Part shown: positions 9,019 to 17,952 of the stretch, one piece after another
Position numbering within the stretch: position 1 is the first letter of the stretch
Layout: the number at the start of each line of letters is the position of its first letter
Assembly: GCF_032335695.1 (NCBI RefSeq)
Contig: NZ_JACTOJ010000004.1
Span: 211,260 to 275,259, forward strand
Direction: 5' to 3'
Source of the DNA: JACTOJ01 sp032335695
GTDB taxonomy: Bacteria; Bacillota; Clostridia; Clostridiales; Clostridiaceae
Length of the DNA stretch: 64,000 bases
Notes under the pieces: generated by a model
What the model was told of the DNA's origin: nothing
The model's database searches: none
Seen by the model: the letters and a program-made list of their open reading frames with translations, nothing else
Position numbers and translations under genes: made by a program

Positions 9019-9287
9019 TTTGAATCCCTCCTCATTTTTTTATTTTTCATTTTTCTTACCGACAAGTTTAAATTATATTGATATTGAATTAACATACTTT
9101 TAAACCATCTTTGCAAAAAGAACAGAGCTGTCAAAAATACAATTGTAAATATTGATAATTCAACGGCAGACTTTAATTTACCTGATAAAATTAGACCTTT
9201 TATTTGTATAACCCAAGGAACGCTTAGAAGAATAAAAAATAATAAGAATGGAGCCTTGCGATTATATAAATTATTTTTACTTTCCAA
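9015..9287 (-). CDS. Small two-helix membrane protein in PTS operon
   Basis: A 90-residue protein with two hydrophobic stretches (about residues 13-33 and 42-60) and a strongly basic tail ending in KMKNKKMRRDSK. I do not recognise a family. It is preceded by AGGAGGTGAAAAATT and overlaps the IIB start by 4 bp, so it is a true member of the PTS operon between the activator and IIB. The topology would put the basic tail inside the cell, where it could contact the permease or the regulator, but that is only a guess. Confidence 0.7.
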   Translation of the reverse strand: MESKNNLYNRKAPFLLFFILLSVPWVIQIKGLILSGKLKSAVELSIFTIVFLTALFFLQRWFKSMLIQYQYNLNLSVRKMKNKKMRRDSK

Positions 9288-9321
9288 TTTTTCACCTCCT
9301 TTAATAGTTTCATTTATAAAT

Positions 9322-11418
9322 TTATTTGAAGGTTCTTACTATCTGTGAGTAAAGACTTTTTATTAGAGTCTTCTCTATTACCTGTCTGCATTGTTTGGTG
9401 CTTTTACTTTCACTAAGCCTGCCTACAAAATCAGCTTGTTCAATAATTGATGAGGATAAATCACCGATAACCTCCAGGCTTTCCTTATTATTTTCTGGAG
9501 CTACCATAAGGAATGCTGTACATACTAACTCATTTTTACCAATCAAATTTATCATCATTATTGATTTTCTTAATTTTCCAACAGTAATGATAGGTTCTTG
9601 AATATCCTTGCTTACGCAGTGATATATAACAAATTTTTTATCTGGAATTATTATTGTCCCCATACCTTCTCTATTTTTAAGTATCCCTTCAATATTTTTA
9701 GCTGCCACATAGGATATTATCTGCTTACTTACTTGTTCCTCTAATAGTGCTTCGATTATTTTTCCAGCACTACCTGCTTCAACTTCTGCTAGAAGCGTAT
9801 TTTTTATAATTACATTTATTTCATAGCTGTAAGCTTTTATCTTTTCTGCATTTTCTAATTTTTTTTCTATAGGAATGCCTCTTTCTTCTTTATCCATAGA
9901 TATTTTTATGTTAAGTTCTTTTTCCAGTTTCGAAATATCACTTTCCTCTAGTAATGGATTTATAATAATTACCTTTTTGTCATTTCTTTTAATAGGTACC
10001 GTTGATATAATAAAGTCCACAGGAGTTTTATGAATTATTTCATCAATTTTAAGTACCGATGACACTCCAACTATATTTATTTCTCTAATTTTTTTCATTC
10101 TAGCTGCCAGCATTCTCGAGGTTCCTATTCCACTGGCACAAACTAGCAGCACATTGTATGCTTCTCTTTCTTCTTTCATTCTTTCCATAGCTGCTGCAAA
10201 ATGCATACTTATATAACCCACTTCATCCTCACTTATTTGCGCATTTAACTTTTGTCTAAGCAAGTTCAAAACTTTATCGCATTTATCAAATATCTCCCCA
10301 TACTGGCGTTTTATCTCACTTATTAAGGGATTTCTTATTTTATATCCTGACTTTAGTCTGTCTATGGAATATAGAAGATGCATGTTTAAATCATTTTTAA
10401 GCATAGAATCGTTTTCAAAATTTGTATTAAAAATTCTCGAAGCCTCATTTACCACTTCTTCTGTTATGGAATATAAATATTTCTCGCTTATTCCTAAGGC
10501 ATTTTCTCCAAATTTTAATCCTTGAAGGTGAACAGTTATATACCCAAGTTCCTCCTGAGGAATTTTTATATCTATAGCTTTTTCTATGTTTTGGGCTATA
10601 GCTTTTGCCACCTGATACTCTTTGGATTTTTTTAAATTCTCTAAGGTAGGTCCATCAAAACTGATTTTTTCATTGTTTCTAAGCCGTTCTATTGCTAAAG
10701 AAAGATGAATTGATAATTCTATATACAATCTGTCATCAAACTTATATTCCATGGTTGATTCTATATTATATAAAGATTTTTCTATCATATGAATTGTCTT
10801 ATAATCTATGATGTTTAGAAGACGATGGTTTATCTCTTCCATTTTACTGTTTTGAATTGTAATGCTTTCTTGGCTACCATTTTGTATAAAATCAATCAGC
10901 TGTTCTATATTGTAATTTTCATACAGTAAATCAACCAGCGCATGCCTAATGTTCTTTTCATCTCCTTCTATGTATACTCCTACTCCTTGTTTGCTGATTA
11001 AGCTTAAGTTTTTTCTGTCAAGCCATTCTTTTACTTCTTTTATATCGTGACTTATGGTAGAACTAGACACATTAAATTTTCTAGCAAAATATTGAATTTT
11101 TATTGGTTCTTTACATTGTAATAACTCTGCTATTATAAAATTGTTTCTATTTTTAGCCTCTGCTATTGAAGTAGAATCTTGAATTTTAAATTTAAACTCT
11201 AAAATATCATCTTCCTTCCCATTTAAATACATTCCATCAATAGTATTAATAATTTTTACTTTGTATTGAGAAATTGCTTTATTGATACTGTCTATCTCTC
11301 TGTAAATTGTTCTAGTGCTTACATCATTTACTTGAGCTATTTTTTTTACGGTAACGTTCTCGTTATTAAGTATTTTTTTTACAATGTCCATTTGTCTTGA
11401 ACTAAGCTTATCCAACAA
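9322..11418 (-). CDS. PRD-containing transcriptional activator (LicR/BglG type)
   Basis: A 698-residue multidomain PTS regulator. Order: HTH at 1-60 (VTVKKIAQVNDVSTRTIYREID), a second HTH at ~85-160 (VSSSTISHDIKEVKEWL), two PRD domains at ~185-400 (histidine-bearing HLSLAIERL and MHFAAAMERM), an EIIB-like domain with Cys in LLVCASGIGTSR at ~426, and an EIIA-like domain with His in VIYHCVS at ~599. Such proteins are DNA-binding activators tuned by PTS phosphorylation of these residues. It is the first gene upstream of the small membrane protein, IIB, IIC and IIA, which it most likely controls. Confidence 0.92.
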   Translation of the reverse strand: MLDKLSSRQMDIVKKILNNENVTVKKIAQVNDVSTRTIYREIDSINKAISQYKVKIINTIDGMYLNGKEDDILEFKFKIQDSTSIAEAKNRNNFIIAELLQCKEPIKIQYFARKFNVSSSTISHDIKEVKEWLDRKNLSLISKQGVGVYIEGDEKNIRHALVDLLYENYNIEQLIDFIQNGSQESITIQNSKMEEINHRLLNIIDYKTIHMIEKSLYNIESTMEYKFDDRLYIELSIHLSLAIERLRNNEKISFDGPTLENLKKSKEYQVAKAIAQNIEKAIDIKIPQEELGYITVHLQGLKFGENALGISEKYLYSITEEVVNEASRIFNTNFENDSMLKNDLNMHLLYSIDRLKSGYKIRNPLISEIKRQYGEIFDKCDKVLNLLRQKLNAQISEDEVGYISMHFAAAMERMKEEREAYNVLLVCASGIGTSRMLAARMKKIREINIVGVSSVLKIDEIIHKTPVDFIISTVPIKRNDKKVIIINPLLEESDISKLEKELNIKISMDKEERGIPIEKKLENAEKIKAYSYEINVIIKNTLLAEVEAGSAGKIIEALLEEQVSKQIISYVAAKNIEGILKNREGMGTIIIPDKKFVIYHCVSKDIQEPIITVGKLRKSIMMINLIGKNELVCTAFLMVAPENNKESLEVIGDLSSSIIEQADFVGRLSESKSTKQCRQVIEKTLIKSLYSQIVRTFK

Positions 11419-11547
11419 AAATCACCAACCTAATGTATTGAGTAACGATTTGCCTTCATAAATATTATATATTTGCCTACATTTACTATGCAAGTAAAAC
11501 ATAAACATATATTGTCTCTTTAGTTTTGACATATTCTCAATAATAAA

Positions 11548-11608
11548 AGGCTATGCTTTAAGATGTTGATAGTGCTAAAAATAATATCAACATCTTAAGA
11601 CATAGCCT
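11548..11608 (-). terminator. Terminator of the glycosyltransferase-DMT operon
   Basis: A 23-bp stem (AGGCTATG..TTAAGATGTTGAT, with two mismatches) with a 14-base loop; on the minus strand it is followed by TTTTATTATT. It lies 39 bp after the last DMT gene. It also separates this operon from the PTS activator gene. Confidence 0.75.
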
Positions 11609-11646
11609 CTCAAAAAACGAGATTTAAAATTATATAAGAAATAAAT

Positions 11647-11985
11647 TTATATTGATATAAATAATGCTCCCAGCATTATGAATATGATTCCTATTATTTT
11701 ATATTTTGTTATTTTTTCATTTAAAAGAAAATAGGATATTGTCAGTGTCCATATGTAAGTTATGGAGGTCAGCGGCAATACTACTGTATAAGGCAGAAGC
11801 TTCAGCACATATATATTAAGTAAAGCGCTGGTAACATAGAGCATTCCCCCTATATAGAACCATTTGCTGAACATTACACTGTATATTTTATCCGTAGATG
11901 AGGTAGCCAGCTTTAAAGTGTATCCTCCAAAAGCTCCCATAATGGTCATGACTAAAATTATAAGATATGCGCTAATGATCGCCAC
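11647..11985 (-). CDS. DMT/EamA-type four-helix membrane protein
   Basis: A 112-residue protein with four hydrophobic helices, a half-size member of the drug/metabolite transporter superfamily (EmrE/ArnE-like size). It contains LPLTSITYIWTLTISYFLLNEKITKYKIIGIIFIMLG in shorter form as the typical last two helices. The GTG at 11985 overlaps the stop codon of the preceding DMT gene and sits directly on the AGGAGG, so the true start may be slightly downstream. Together with its neighbour it probably forms a heterodimeric carrier or flippase. The substrate is unknown; co-transcription with a glycosyltransferase suggests a lipid-linked sugar. Confidence 0.8.
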   Translation of the reverse strand: MAIISAYLIILVMTIMGAFGGYTLKLATSSTDKIYSVMFSKWFYIGGMLYVTSALLNIYVLKLLPYTVVLPLTSITYIWTLTISYFLLNEKITKYKIIGIIFIMLGALFISI

Positions 11986-12313
11986 CTCCTATGAAAACCA
12001 CTCCAGTTATTATAAATAGCACCCCTATTACTTTAAAGGCTCCCACGCTCTCCTGCAAAAAGAAAGAGCCAAATAAAAGAGCAAATACATAGCTTAAGCA
12101 CATCATGGGATGAAGTACTGAAAAGCTTCCAAATTTGAAGGCAATTATCATAAGAACAGCTCCTGCGCCATAACATATAAAGCCTAGTCCTAAGAATATG
12201 TAATTGTGGGACAGCTTCCAAAACAATTGACCAATAGAGGTAAGTAAAGATGCAATCAGCATGAATATTATGCCTTTATAGTTTTTTTTCAAAGATTCCA
12301 AATAACCCGTCAT
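11972..12313 (-). CDS. DMT/EamA-type four-helix membrane protein
   Basis: A 113-residue four-helix membrane protein of the DMT superfamily, paired with the gene just downstream (overlap 14 bp). The start at 12313 is favoured because GGAGGAAAAT lies before it; an ATG at 12328 overlaps the glycosyltransferase stop codon but has no such site. Paired small DMT proteins beside a GT are known from ArnE/ArnF undecaprenyl-phosphate-sugar flippases. That functional comparison is inference from gene order. Confidence 0.8.
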   Translation of the reverse strand: MTGYLESLKKNYKGIIFMLIASLLTSIGQLFWKLSHNYIFLGLGFICYGAGAVLMIIAFKFGSFSVLHPMMCLSYVFALLFGSFFLQESVGAFKVIGVLFIITGVVFIGGGDH

Positions 12314-12324
12314 ATTTTCCTCCG

Positions 12325-13527
12325 TCATATTTTCATTGTTGGTACTTTCATTCTTCTTTCCTTGTTCCAGTTATTCTTTTCTATGATTTCTTCGTATTTT
12401 TTTAGCACTCTGGAAGATATGGTTTCCCAGCTTTCAAACACTGTATTTTGAGCATTTTCTCCAACCTTATAACGGAGCTCTTTTTGGTTAATGATATCAA
12501 TTATTTTATTACAATAAGAATTTTCTTCTTCCTCCGCAATAAAACCATTGAAGCCATCTTCTATGCCTTCTGAAGCGTTTGAATCTCTCACTACTAAGGA
12601 AGGAGTTCTTACTGCAGCAGCTTCCCTCACTACTATACCAGAGGTGTCATAAACTGACGGAAATAAGAATAAATCAGCTCTTGCAAATATGGTCTTCAAA
12701 AGCTCTCTATCGTGAATGACTCCAAGGAACTTTACACGATCATCTAGCTTATATTTCTCCACCAGTTCCTCCATGTCTTTTTTCACAATTCCCTCACCTA
12801 CAAAAAACATTTTGAAATTTTCACCCTTATCTCTTAAAAGTCTAAGAGCTTCAATTATTAGCCTGGTATTCTTCTGCCATATATGCTGTCCTACAAATAG
12901 CAGCACCCTATCTTCTTCATCTACTTTTAGGTAGTCTGCACCTTTTCTTATGTATTCCTTCAGGTTTCCTATGGTATCAAAATCCGCACCATTATGCATT
13001 ATATTTATAATTCCATTATAGCCATATCTTCTCAAGGTTTCAGCAGTAGAGTCATTTACTGTCCAAACAGCATCCACTTCATTGTAAAAGCTTATTATCC
13101 TTTGGGTCATTAACTTAGCGATACTATCAGATTTTGTAGCTTCCTTAAAATCGTCGTAGTATTTAGAGTGAAAAGTTGTTATCACTGGTATTCCTCTTTT
13201 TCTTGCTATTTTAAGAGCTAATTTACCAGAGGTAAATGGACAATGACAATGCACTAAGTCAAAAGGAATAGTGTTTACATCCTTATTAAAATTATAATCT
13301 AACTGAGGTATTCCATACCTATAGGGCCTTCTCTTGGGAAGCGGAACAGAAAAATATCTTAACACCTTAAAATCATTAATATCTTCATAGCCAGGACAGC
13401 TTGGTGTAACTACATAACTATCACAGCCCTTTCTGCTAAGCCAATAGGCATAATTCTTGGTTACATTAGCCACTCCATCCATAACAGGCTCATAAGAATC
13501 ATTAAATTGTCCTACAGTAAACTTCAT
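12325..13527 (-). CDS. GT4-family glycosyltransferase
   Basis: A 400-residue GT-B fold enzyme. The N-terminal acceptor domain begins MKFTVGQFNDSYEPVMDGV and includes VITTFHSKYYDDF. The C-terminal nucleotide-sugar domain shows VLLFVGQHIWQKNTRLIIEALRLL in shorter conserved form, LGVIHDRELLKTIFARADLFLFPS and the EX7E region around VYDTSGIVVREAAA. It resembles glycolipid or lipid-linked sugar glycosyltransferases (retaining GT4). It is probably cytoplasmic or membrane-peripheral and is the first gene of an operon with two DMT proteins. Donor and acceptor cannot be named from sequence. Confidence 0.85.
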   Translation of the reverse strand: MKFTVGQFNDSYEPVMDGVANVTKNYAYWLSRKGCDSYVVTPSCPGYEDINDFKVLRYFSVPLPKRRPYRYGIPQLDYNFNKDVNTIPFDLVHCHCPFTSGKLALKIARKRGIPVITTFHSKYYDDFKEATKSDSIAKLMTQRIISFYNEVDAVWTVNDSTAETLRRYGYNGIINIMHNGADFDTIGNLKEYIRKGADYLKVDEEDRVLLFVGQHIWQKNTRLIIEALRLLRDKGENFKMFFVGEGIVKKDMEELVEKYKLDDRVKFLGVIHDRELLKTIFARADLFLFPSVYDTSGIVVREAAAVRTPSLVVRDSNASEGIEDGFNGFIAEEEENSYCNKIIDIINQKELRYKVGENAQNTVFESWETISSRVLKKYEEIIEKNNWNKERRMKVPTMKI

Positions 13528-13680
13528 AATATGTCATTGCTGCTAAAATAAATAATTGACGCTTAAGCCAGCCATATATTTTAAACAGCCTTTCCTCCTT
13601 TTAGTTTTATATAACAATTTACAACATGTCATCACCTATATTATACAATACTCTCATCAATTGTGGAAATTAAAAAGCTA

Positions 13681-13738
13681 AGGGACGGTTCACAATTATT
13701 AGCACTTTCATGCTATGAATTTTTGTGAACCGTCCCCT
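13681..13738. repeat. REP-like palindrome, copy 2
   Basis: Arms AGGGACGGTTCACAA and TTTGTGAACCGTCCCCT around a 30-base centre. The arms match those at 3833-3890 and the centre differs. It ends 4 bp before the stop codon of the SPFH gene, the same placement as copy 1 behind cadA. Confidence 0.75.
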
Positions 13739-13742
13739 GTTT

Positions 13743-15797
13743 CTACTTCTCTTCTTTACTTATGTCTCTTAATATGTCTTCTCTTATTTTTTCTGCTTCC
13801 TTTGAGAACAAATCCATTGGTTTCTCTTCTTGAGTTCTTGCTGTAAGCTTTTCGCTCATCATAAGCATAACCATGCTCTCGAATATATTAGGCAGCTTGT
13901 TTCCTTCTCCCTCTGTGCTTCCTGCATTTATAAGAGTTTTTGGAACTATGTCAATCTTTCCATCTCTGATAGCATCTGCAAAGTTCTTCATGACGTCTTC
14001 AAGTATTTTGAATTGAGGTCCACCGAAGGCATTTACCTGTTCCCTTGCAGCTATTGCCTTGGAAATACCTACTTTAGCTTCCTTCAAAGCTTCAGCTTCT
14101 GCCTGAGCCTTGATTCTGAAGGCTTCTGCCTCTGCCTGCTGCTTGATTTTATAGGCATCTGCTTCTGAAAGTCTCTGGATTTTTTCTGCATCCTGTCTAG
14201 ATTTCATAAGATCAGCTTTACCTTGGTTTTCCTGAATTCTAATGTTGATATCTGATTCAGTAAGGGAAGTCTGCTGCTTGGCTATAGCTTCTGCTTCCTT
14301 AAGCTCCTTTTCCTTCTCTGCGGCGGTCTGCTGAGTAGCATAGGTCTCAAGCTGCTCTTTAGCCAGCTGTCTGCTTCTAAGCTGCATCAATATCTGCTCT
14401 ATATTAGTATCGTTCTTTGAGCTGGTTGGAGTTCCTATAAGAACTTCCTCTAATTCCAAGCTATAGTGCTCAAATTTAGTTTTCATCTCAGTTGAAGCTT
14501 GATTTTGAATTTCATTTCTCTGCTGAATAAGTTCTATCAAGGTCTTAGTCTGGCCTACATTTTTAAAGTAAGCTGATACCATAGGATCAAGAGTTTGATC
14601 TACCAGCATCTTTATATCACCAAATCTCTGTATTACCATTGGAGCTTTTTTATAATCAATGTGAAAAACCACTGAAAGAGGAAGTGAAGGTTCAAAAGCA
14701 TCTTTGGTGATAAGATTAACCTCCTTAAGATTTTCATCATATTTATGAGCTCCTATCTGGTTGCTTATCCACTTTAATATTACATTGGTAGTAGGCACTT
14801 GAAGAATATTACCTGCATAAACATTAAAGGCATATTTTCCTGGCATCAAAGGTTCCTTCCACACACCTCTATAGCCTTGCTCTACTAATTCACCATGCCT
14901 GTAATCTTCTCCTGAAAAATCTTTACCTTTAGCTCCTGTGTAAGATACAACAACTCCTACAAAACCAACAGGTATAACTGTTTTCTTGATGTATTCTACA
15001 GTTGCAAAAAGTCTATTTATGAAATAAGTACCGTCAGCTAATACTTGATATTGTCTTCCTCTGTAACCGCCAGCCTTCAAAAATCTTTCAGGATCCTGGA
15101 AGTTATTGTGATAATTTTCTGAATCGGCTTCATCTCCCACTGCTGGACATATGATAGTATCCCTTCCTAAAGATGGACCGTCATGCACTGTAACTATACC
15201 TACCATATCGCTTTCACCCTGTATAACTACTGGTTCAAAGCCTCTTCTTTCAGAAATTTTTCTAGTCATATCCATTATAGTTTGCTGCTCACCCTTGTCT
15301 CCCATAGGAAGATAATAGGTTTTATTTTCCGTGATTATTATAAATTGAGCAAGGTTAAACGCATAGGTACCTTCACGGATTATTCCTCTCTGCGGTCCCT
15401 TTTGTCCACCGCCTTTAATAAAGCCCGTTACATCTTGAAAATTGTTACTTTCAGCTATTATTTTACCTAAGGTCTGAGTGGCATCCAAAGGATGTCCATC
15501 CCTTGCAAATACATAGGCTATTTTACCTTGAGGAATTGTAACTAAGGGTACAGTATGAACCTTGTAAACAAGTGGAGTTAAAAAGTGAATACCTCCTCTT
15601 ACTACCTCTGGTTGATAACCTGCCTCTCCATTTAAAGCTATGATTTGTTCTTTTAGTGATCCTTTGTTTGACCACCATTTCTCTAGAATAGCTACTTTGT
15701 CATTGGGAATTATCTTTAATCCTGCTAACCATAGGATTATGCCTAGTAAAGCAATACCCCCAACCACATAAATTAGTATTAGTTGCCATGTCTCCAT
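13743..15797 (-). CDS. SPFH/Band-7 (flotillin-like) membrane protein
   Basis: A 684-residue protein with one N-terminal membrane helix (residues ~6-26) followed by a long extracytoplasmic or membrane-associated part. The SPFH/Band-7 region spans roughly 250-470. After it comes a long Ala/Glu/Lys/Gln-rich coiled coil (about 480-600), including AEAEAFRIKAQAEAEALKEA. A short C-terminal tail is charged. Flotillin-like proteins form large scaffolds in membrane microdomains. It is longer than FloT (about 500 residues), with additional sequence before the SPFH domain. It has no obvious operon partner; its promoter lies in 15798-16094. Confidence 0.82.
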   Translation of the reverse strand: METWQLILIYVVGGIALLGIILWLAGLKIIPNDKVAILEKWWSNKGSLKEQIIALNGEAGYQPEVVRGGIHFLTPLVYKVHTVPLVTIPQGKIAYVFARDGHPLDATQTLGKIIAESNNFQDVTGFIKGGGQKGPQRGIIREGTYAFNLAQFIIITENKTYYLPMGDKGEQQTIMDMTRKISERRGFEPVVIQGESDMVGIVTVHDGPSLGRDTIICPAVGDEADSENYHNNFQDPERFLKAGGYRGRQYQVLADGTYFINRLFATVEYIKKTVIPVGFVGVVVSYTGAKGKDFSGEDYRHGELVEQGYRGVWKEPLMPGKYAFNVYAGNILQVPTTNVILKWISNQIGAHKYDENLKEVNLITKDAFEPSLPLSVVFHIDYKKAPMVIQRFGDIKMLVDQTLDPMVSAYFKNVGQTKTLIELIQQRNEIQNQASTEMKTKFEHYSLELEEVLIGTPTSSKNDTNIEQILMQLRSRQLAKEQLETYATQQTAAEKEKELKEAEAIAKQQTSLTESDINIRIQENQGKADLMKSRQDAEKIQRLSEADAYKIKQQAEAEAFRIKAQAEAEALKEAKVGISKAIAAREQVNAFGGPQFKILEDVMKNFADAIRDGKIDIVPKTLINAGSTEGEGNKLPNIFESMVMLMMSEKLTARTQEEKPMDLFSKEAEKIREDILRDISKEEK

Positions 15798-16094
15798 TTT
15801 AATACCCCCTGAATTAATTAAAACAATATATTGTAAATATTAATATAATACTCTATAACCAATATATTGAATTTATGAAATAATTATATCAGAGGTTTGT
15901 TAATTTTAATAATGTCACTGAAGGCTGTTTTAGGTTCTTTTAGACTTTGGCATTCTCTTTTTATGATATTTTAACTTCCAATCACATTAAATCATATATT
16001 TTTCTCCTTAATACGTTATTTTATAACTTTTAATATTTTATGCAATATTCTTTTATAGGTTTATTGCGTTTTTATATAAAAATATTATTTACTT
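15798..16094. other. Non-coding gap upstream of the SPFH gene
   Basis: About 300 AT-rich bases. Apart from the ribosome binding site of the SPFH gene (GGGGGTATTAAA on the minus strand) I see no gene, riboswitch or repeat. A minus-strand promoter for the SPFH gene is expected here, but no single -35/-10 pair stands out. Confidence 0.6.
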
Positions 16095-16124
16095 GAAAAA
16101 ATAGAGCCTATATAGACTCTATTA
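16095..16124 (-). terminator. Terminator after crcB pair
   Basis: AATAGAG and CTCTATT form a short stem; on the minus strand it is followed by six T. It lies 14 bp after the second crcB gene. Confidence 0.65.
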
Positions 16125-16137
16125 GCATAAACTTTTT

Positions 16138-16476
16138 CTATATAATGCTTCCCATATAAAAGCCAATTATTCCAATAATCACTGTGGAAAATATATATAT
16201 TAAAGCATTTTTGAGCTTGCTTCCCTTAAATAATGTGAAGCCTTCAAACATGAATGTGGAAAAGGTGGTGTAGGCTCCTAAAAAACCATCTGCCAAAAGC
16301 AGCATAAGATTATGGCTTATATTTGAAGAGCTGACTATCCCTAAGAGAAAAGCTCCTGTTATATTTATTATAAAAGTAGCCAAAGGAAACCAGGTTTTAC
16401 TTTTTATCTGTTTCCCAAGCCAAAATCTTGTTAAACTTCCGCAGCTTCCTCCAAAAGCTATCATTATGTATCCCAT
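16138..16476 (-). CDS. crcB2: Fluoride channel CrcB/Fluc, second subunit
   Basis: A 112-residue four-helix membrane protein with the Fluc signatures GGSCGSLTRFWLG near the N-terminus, ATFIINITGAFLLG and GFLGAYTTFSTFMFE. Fluc channels are dual-topology dimers. Firmicutes often encode two tandem CrcB proteins that form a heterodimer, as here, 24 bp apart. It exports fluoride passively when internal HF dissociates. It is controlled by the fluoride riboswitch at 16966-17048. Confidence 0.95.
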   Translation of the reverse strand: MGYIMIAFGGSCGSLTRFWLGKQIKSKTWFPLATFIINITGAFLLGIVSSSNISHNLMLLLADGFLGAYTTFSTFMFEGFTLFKGSKLKNALIYIFSTVIIGIIGFYMGSII

Positions 16477-16500
16477 TATAAATTCCTCCTTTAACCTTTC

Positions 16501-16917
16501 CTAACCTGCCTGTTCTTCTTCTATTTCTTTTTCTCTTCTTGACATTATACTTAGGGATAATTTATACCCAAGATATGCTGCCAGCATTCCTAATACTATA
16601 GAAAAAGCTATATAAACAAGGGCTGTGATATATATTCCTTTTTCCATAAGTCCTACTGTATCCCTACAAAAAGTTGAAAAAGTGGTAAAAGCACCGAGAA
16701 AGCCTGTAGTTAAAAAAACCTTTATATTTTCGTTAAGACATCGCTTTTTACTGGCAAAGGTGAGTATTAATGCTATAAGAAAACTTCCGCTTATATTAAT
16801 AATAAAGGTGTTTATAGGAAAGGCTGAAAATAAATTAGAAAAGTCTATAATTTTTATAGCATACCGTAAAAGGGCTCCTAAGGCTCCTCCAATGGCCACA
16901 TAAATATATTTTTTCAT
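16501..16917 (-). CDS. crcB1: Fluoride channel CrcB/Fluc, first subunit
   Basis: A 138-residue CrcB with GGALGALLRYAIK, NTFIINISGSFLIA and GFLGAFTTFSTFCRDT. The start at 16917 follows AAGGAGAAACTTTT; an in-frame ATG at 16935 lies too close upstream of this site to be used. The protein ends in a charged tail (SRREKEIEEEQAG) absent from the partner. It is the first gene after the fluoride riboswitch. Confidence 0.95.
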   Translation of the reverse strand: MKKYIYVAIGGALGALLRYAIKIIDFSNLFSAFPINTFIINISGSFLIALILTFASKKRCLNENIKVFLTTGFLGAFTTFSTFCRDTVGLMEKGIYITALVYIAFSIVLGMLAAYLGYKLSLSIMSRREKEIEEEQAG

Positions 16918-16965
16918 AAAAGTTTCTCCTTTCAATGATGTGAGGTGTTTTAAAACTTAGCCAAT

Positions 16966-17048
16966 CAAAAAGACCCCTACAAAAAGCCGTAAAGCTCTTG
17001 TAGGAGTCATTAGCACTAACGCGATTTAAGGTGAACTCCATCACCCTG
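16966..17048 (-). promoter_or_regulatory. Fluoride (crcB) riboswitch with terminator expression platform
   Basis: On the minus strand the leader starts GGGTGATGGAGTTCACC and continues to CTAATGACTCCTACA, the conserved halves of the fluoride aptamer. GACTCCTACA then pairs with TGTAGGGGTC across a short hairpin, followed by TTTTT (16967-16971). The terminator thus competes with the aptamer's 3' strand, giving a transcription ON switch with fluoride. It lies about 50 bp upstream of crcB1, which fits perfectly. Confidence 0.93.
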
Positions 17049-17105
17049 CAAAATTAATAATTCAATTTGATTATAGCTATTATTTATAATTTATGCAATA
17101 CCAAT

Positions 17106-17924
17106 TTAGATTAACTTGGATATGTCTACATCCTCTTTTAATTTCTCCACAAGATGCTTTACTTCTTGATCCCTGTTCCTGTCCATTACTAAAATTACAT
17201 TATCTGCTTCGACAATTATAAGATCTTTTACTCCAAAGCCTATTAGCAGCTTATCTTTGGAAAAAGCTATGCAGTTTTCACTGTCCTCAAGCTTAACATT
17301 ACCTTTTATATTGTTCCCCTCAGAAGTATTTAGGAATCTGCTTAGCGCTTGGAAGGTTCCGATGTCATCCCAAGGAAATTCGCTCTTTATCACATATGCT
17401 TTTCTTGTTTTCTGCAGCACTCCAAAATCTACAGATATACCATCTATAACTTCATACTGCTCTTTGATTACCTCAGCTTCATCTTCCATGCCTACATGGG
17501 CATATATTTCCATAAGATTTTTGTAAAGCTTGGGAAGATATTTCTCTACTTCCCTAAGGAACACATCTGCTCTCCAAATAAATATACCGCTATTCCAAAG
17601 ATATGTGCCTTTTAGCAAAAAGTCCTTAGCCACCTCTAGGTTAGGTTTTTCAGTAAATCTTTCCACTCTGTAAGCCAAAACATTAGTATTGGCTCTATTG
17701 CCCTTTTCTATATATCCATAACCAGTTTCCGGCCTAGTTGGCTCAATGCCTATGGTGACTAAGCCTCTTCTTCTCTCCGCAATCTCTACCGCTGAATCTA
17801 TGGTATCTAAAAAGGTTTTTTCATCATCAATATGATGATCCGATGGAAATACCATTATTACTGCATCCTTATCCTTCTTTAATAGCTTAACTGCAGAAAG
17901 ACCTATGCAGGTAGCAGTCTCTTT
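17106..17924 (-). pseudogene. manC: manC 3' part (mannose-1-phosphate guanylyltransferase), cut by island
   Basis: The C-terminal two thirds of a GDP-mannose pyrophosphorylase. Read upstream from the internal ATG at 17855, the frame gives KETATCIGLSAVKLLKKDKD before VFPSDHHIDDE, so the coding frame runs right up to the island junction at 17924. Family motifs VFPSDH, FTEKPN, YLWNSGIFIWRA and FPWDDIGTF are present. The missing N-terminus, including the GGKGTRLFPLSR nucleotide-binding loop, is at 41702-41967 and ends with the same K-E-T codons. If translated from 17855 the product would lack its catalytic loop. Confidence 0.93.
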
Positions 17925-17940
17925 CTAGTGGCTATTGGTC
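17895..17940. mobile_element. attL: left junction of serine-recombinase island in manC
   Basis: The shared 8-bp core GTCTCTTT is at 17917-17924. Left of it is manC sequence; right of it is island sequence with the inverted-repeat arm TATTGGTC at 17933-17940. The matching arm GACCAATA is at 41680-41687 inside the right end. Crossover is expected at GT, 17917-17918, the centre of the reconstructed attP dyad. Confidence 0.88.
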
Positions 17941-17952
17941 TTTTAAGATATG

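Noticed and set aside
17106..17855. Complete mannose-1-phosphate guanylyltransferase gene starting at the ATG at 17855
   Set aside because: The frame continues upstream with family sequence to the island junction and lacks the nucleotide-binding N-terminus, which is at 41702-41967. It is a fragment.
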